Positions 13,878-15,225 of a stretch of 15,225 nt of DNA are shown here, piece after piece. The notes under the pieces were generated by a model, which was not told where the DNA came from, did not search any database, and was given only the letters and a program-made list of their open reading frames with translations. The position numbers and the translations under genes were made by a program. This stretch comes from JBCDIQ01 sp039024295 (GTDB lineage Bacteria; Bacteroidota; Bacteroidia; J057), in the NCBI GenBank assembly GCA_039024295.1, contig JBCDIQ010000104.1, forward strand, positions 1 through 15,225. Reading direction: 5' to 3'. Position 1 is the stretch's first letter, and the number at the start of each line of letters is the position of its first letter.

Positions 13878-15163
13878 CTTTGTCCAAATCGTTTTTTCTA
13901 TTCAGCTTTTGTGTAGCCCTTTCATGGAGGAGTTGGGCTCAAGACGGTCAGCTTACCCTAAAACAAGTCGCCCAGGAAGATATTTATGCACTATGTGGGG
14001 CAGAGTTTGCAGGAAGAGGGTATCAGAAAAACGGTCATACGCTAGCTGCCCAATTCCTGGAAGAACAATTTCAATCCATAGGTTTGTTACCGGTTAACGG
14101 TAATTACACCCAACCCTTTCCACTTCAGGTGAATGTTCCCCAAGAAGCGCGAATTACTATCGGAAACTCAACGCTAGAGATAGGAACCGATGTCATTTTG
14201 CATCGCCAAAGTGGTTCAGGGGAAATAGCTGACACCAAGGTGAAAGACTTAAAATATGCCCTTAAAGTCCCCAGTGACCTTACGGGAAAAATTGCCCTGT
14301 ATCGCGGAGGCTTACCTGCAAAAATTGCTGCCAACAGCCGAAAAAAGACCAGGTACAGCAAACAGGCTCAGCCTGGGTATAAACTCCAGGCAGTTCTGGC
14401 AGCCAAACCAGAAGCAGTGGTAATTTTAAATAAAAAGCTCACAGCAGCATTTGCTCCTGCTTCATCAGGTGTACCCATCTTGGTGGCTCAGCAAGACAGT
14501 GTTCCAGAGAAAATTAAACGTATGGGGATGCAGGTGGTTTCTACCCAGCAGCAACTTCAAACGCAAAATGTCATGGGCATGGTAGGAGGTACAAAGCAGC
14601 CGGATACCTTCCTGGTTCTTACAGCACATTATGACCACCTGGGCACCTATGAAGGAGCTTTATTTGCCGGGGCAAATGACAATGCCTCAGGAATTGCTTC
14701 CCTATTGGCAATAGCTAGACATTTTGCCAAAAATCCTCCCAAATATTCCATGCTGTTCATCGCTTTTGGGGCAGAAGAAACAGGACTGGTTGGTTCCCGG
14801 TACTATGTGGAGCAAGACCAGCGGGTTCCTCTATCAAACATGAAGTTCCTCCTCAACCTGGACCTGATGGGCAATGGAGTGGATGGCATCATGGCGGTCG
14901 GCGGAAAAGACTTCCCAGGCCCATACGACAGATTGGTCAACCTAAACGAAGAACTCCAATCTGTCCCAGTAGTAAAGGCCCGAAAAAATGCTCCGAATAG
15001 CGACCATTATTTTTTCCTGAAAAGTGGAGTACCAGGTTTTTTCATTTATACCCTTGGTGGGCCGCCTCATTATCACGATGTGAATGATACCCCCCAAAAC
15101 CTTCAGTTGTCCAAATTCACCGAAATTCATAAATTATTGGTTCAATTTATCGAATTTTTTTAA
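13862..15163 (+). CDS. Secreted M28-family zinc metallopeptidase (aminopeptidase-like)
   Basis: The protein has 433 residues. Residues 1-26 form a signal peptide (hydrophobic FFLFSFCVAL, cleavage likely after SWA, leaving Gln27 first). No lipobox and no T9SS sorting domain is present, so the mature enzyme is probably periplasmic. A PA-like inserted region spans roughly 125-235 (DLTGKIALYRGG, AVVILN, VPILVAQ). The M28 catalytic part has all expected metal and catalytic residues: His256 (TAHYDHLG), bridging Asp273 (GANDNASG), Glu305 general base and Glu306 ligand (GAEETGLVGS), Asp334 (NLDLMG) and His405 (PPHYHDVNDTP). Members remove N-terminal residues from peptides using two zinc ions; substrate preference is not readable here. 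The gene is divergent from the dehydrogenase across 38 bp, with no Shine-Dalgarno sequence before its ATG and no clear promoter of its own. Length is usual for the family. Confidence 0.93.
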   Translation: MNSTATLSKSFFLFSFCVALSWRSWAQDGQLTLKQVAQEDIYALCGAEFAGRGYQKNGHTLAAQFLEEQFQSIGLLPVNGNYTQPFPLQVNVPQEARITIGNSTLEIGTDVILHRQSGSGEIADTKVKDLKYALKVPSDLTGKIALYRGGLPAKIAANSRKKTRYSKQAQPGYKLQAVLAAKPEAVVILNKKLTAAFAPASSGVPILVAQQDSVPEKIKRMGMQVVSTQQQLQTQNVMGMVGGTKQPDTFLVLTAHYDHLGTYEGALFAGANDNASGIASLLAIARHFAKNPPKYSMLFIAFGAEETGLVGSRYYVEQDQRVPLSNMKFLLNLDLMGNGVDGIMAVGGKDFPGPYDRLVNLNEELQSVPVVKARKNAPNSDHYFFLKSGVPGFFIYTLGGPPHYHDVNDTPQNLQLSKFTEIHKLLVQFIEFF

Positions 15164-15225
15164 GGTAAGGCAGTTTCCAGCTGATTCCGTATTGCGGGAT
15201 TTCGGTATACTCAACAGTGCTCGGT
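15147..15225 (-). CDS. Probable C-terminal end of an unidentified minus-strand gene (5' end outside window)
   Basis: Reading the minus strand from 15224, 25 codons are open to a TAA at 15147-15149. They give a plausible C-terminus containing VEYTEIPQYGISWKLPYLKK. The stop lies 17 bp inside the 3' end of the convergent peptidase gene. No terminator hairpin with a T-run is seen in the 62 bp after the peptidase stop, which fits coding use of this stretch. I do not recognise the family, and 25 codons is too little to exclude chance. Confidence 0.4.
   Translation of the reverse strand, partial: PSTVEYTEIPQYGISWKLPYLKKIR

Noticed and set aside
15184..15200. Hairpin ATTCCG-TATTG-CGGGAT as a terminator for the peptidase gene
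   Set aside because: The stem is short with a wobble pair, no T-run follows on either strand, and it lies in the probable C-terminal coding region of the next gene.

Overview
The window looks like chromosomal DNA from a member of the Bacteroidota. Four things point there: a C-terminal type IX secretion (T9SS) type A sorting domain; long arrays of cysteine-paired Ig/PKD-like domains typical of that phylum's surface proteins; a promoter of the Bacteroidetes form (TTG, 21 bp, TAnnTTTG); and no Shine-Dalgarno sequence before the starts. I cannot place it below phylum. No RNA gene, insertion sequence, phage gene or CRISPR array is visible.

Layout. Bases 1-10519 (+) are one uninterrupted reading frame, the 3' part of a giant surface protein whose N-terminus lies left of the window. 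At least 3505 residues are visible: 34 consecutive Ig-like units of about 72 residues (type A, 5-7387), then 10 units of a second family of about 78 residues (type B, 7388-9715), two PKD domains (9716-10195) and the T9SS sorting domain (about 10214-10516). A hairpin at 10532-10560 separates it from the convergent minus-strand gene tex (10564-12849), an S1-domain RNA-binding transcription accessory protein. Upstream of tex on the same strand is a D-2-hydroxyacid dehydrogenase gene (12885-13823). Divergent from that, across 38 bp, is a secreted M28-family zinc aminopeptidase (13862-15163, +). The right edge probably holds the C-terminal end of a further minus-strand gene overlapping the peptidase end.

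How the genes relate. The dehydrogenase and tex could form a two-gene transcription unit, although tex has its own good promoter. I see no functional link between the giant protein and its neighbours: no T9SS component, gliding gene or partner lies next to it, and the three genes to its right look like ordinary housekeeping or catabolic genes. The notable object is the giant repeat protein: its two-family architecture, the drift in unit length along the array, the invariant cysteine pairs, the recurring D-S/T-x motif that resembles the Bacteroidetes O-glycosylation site, and an unusual insertion in its sorting domain.
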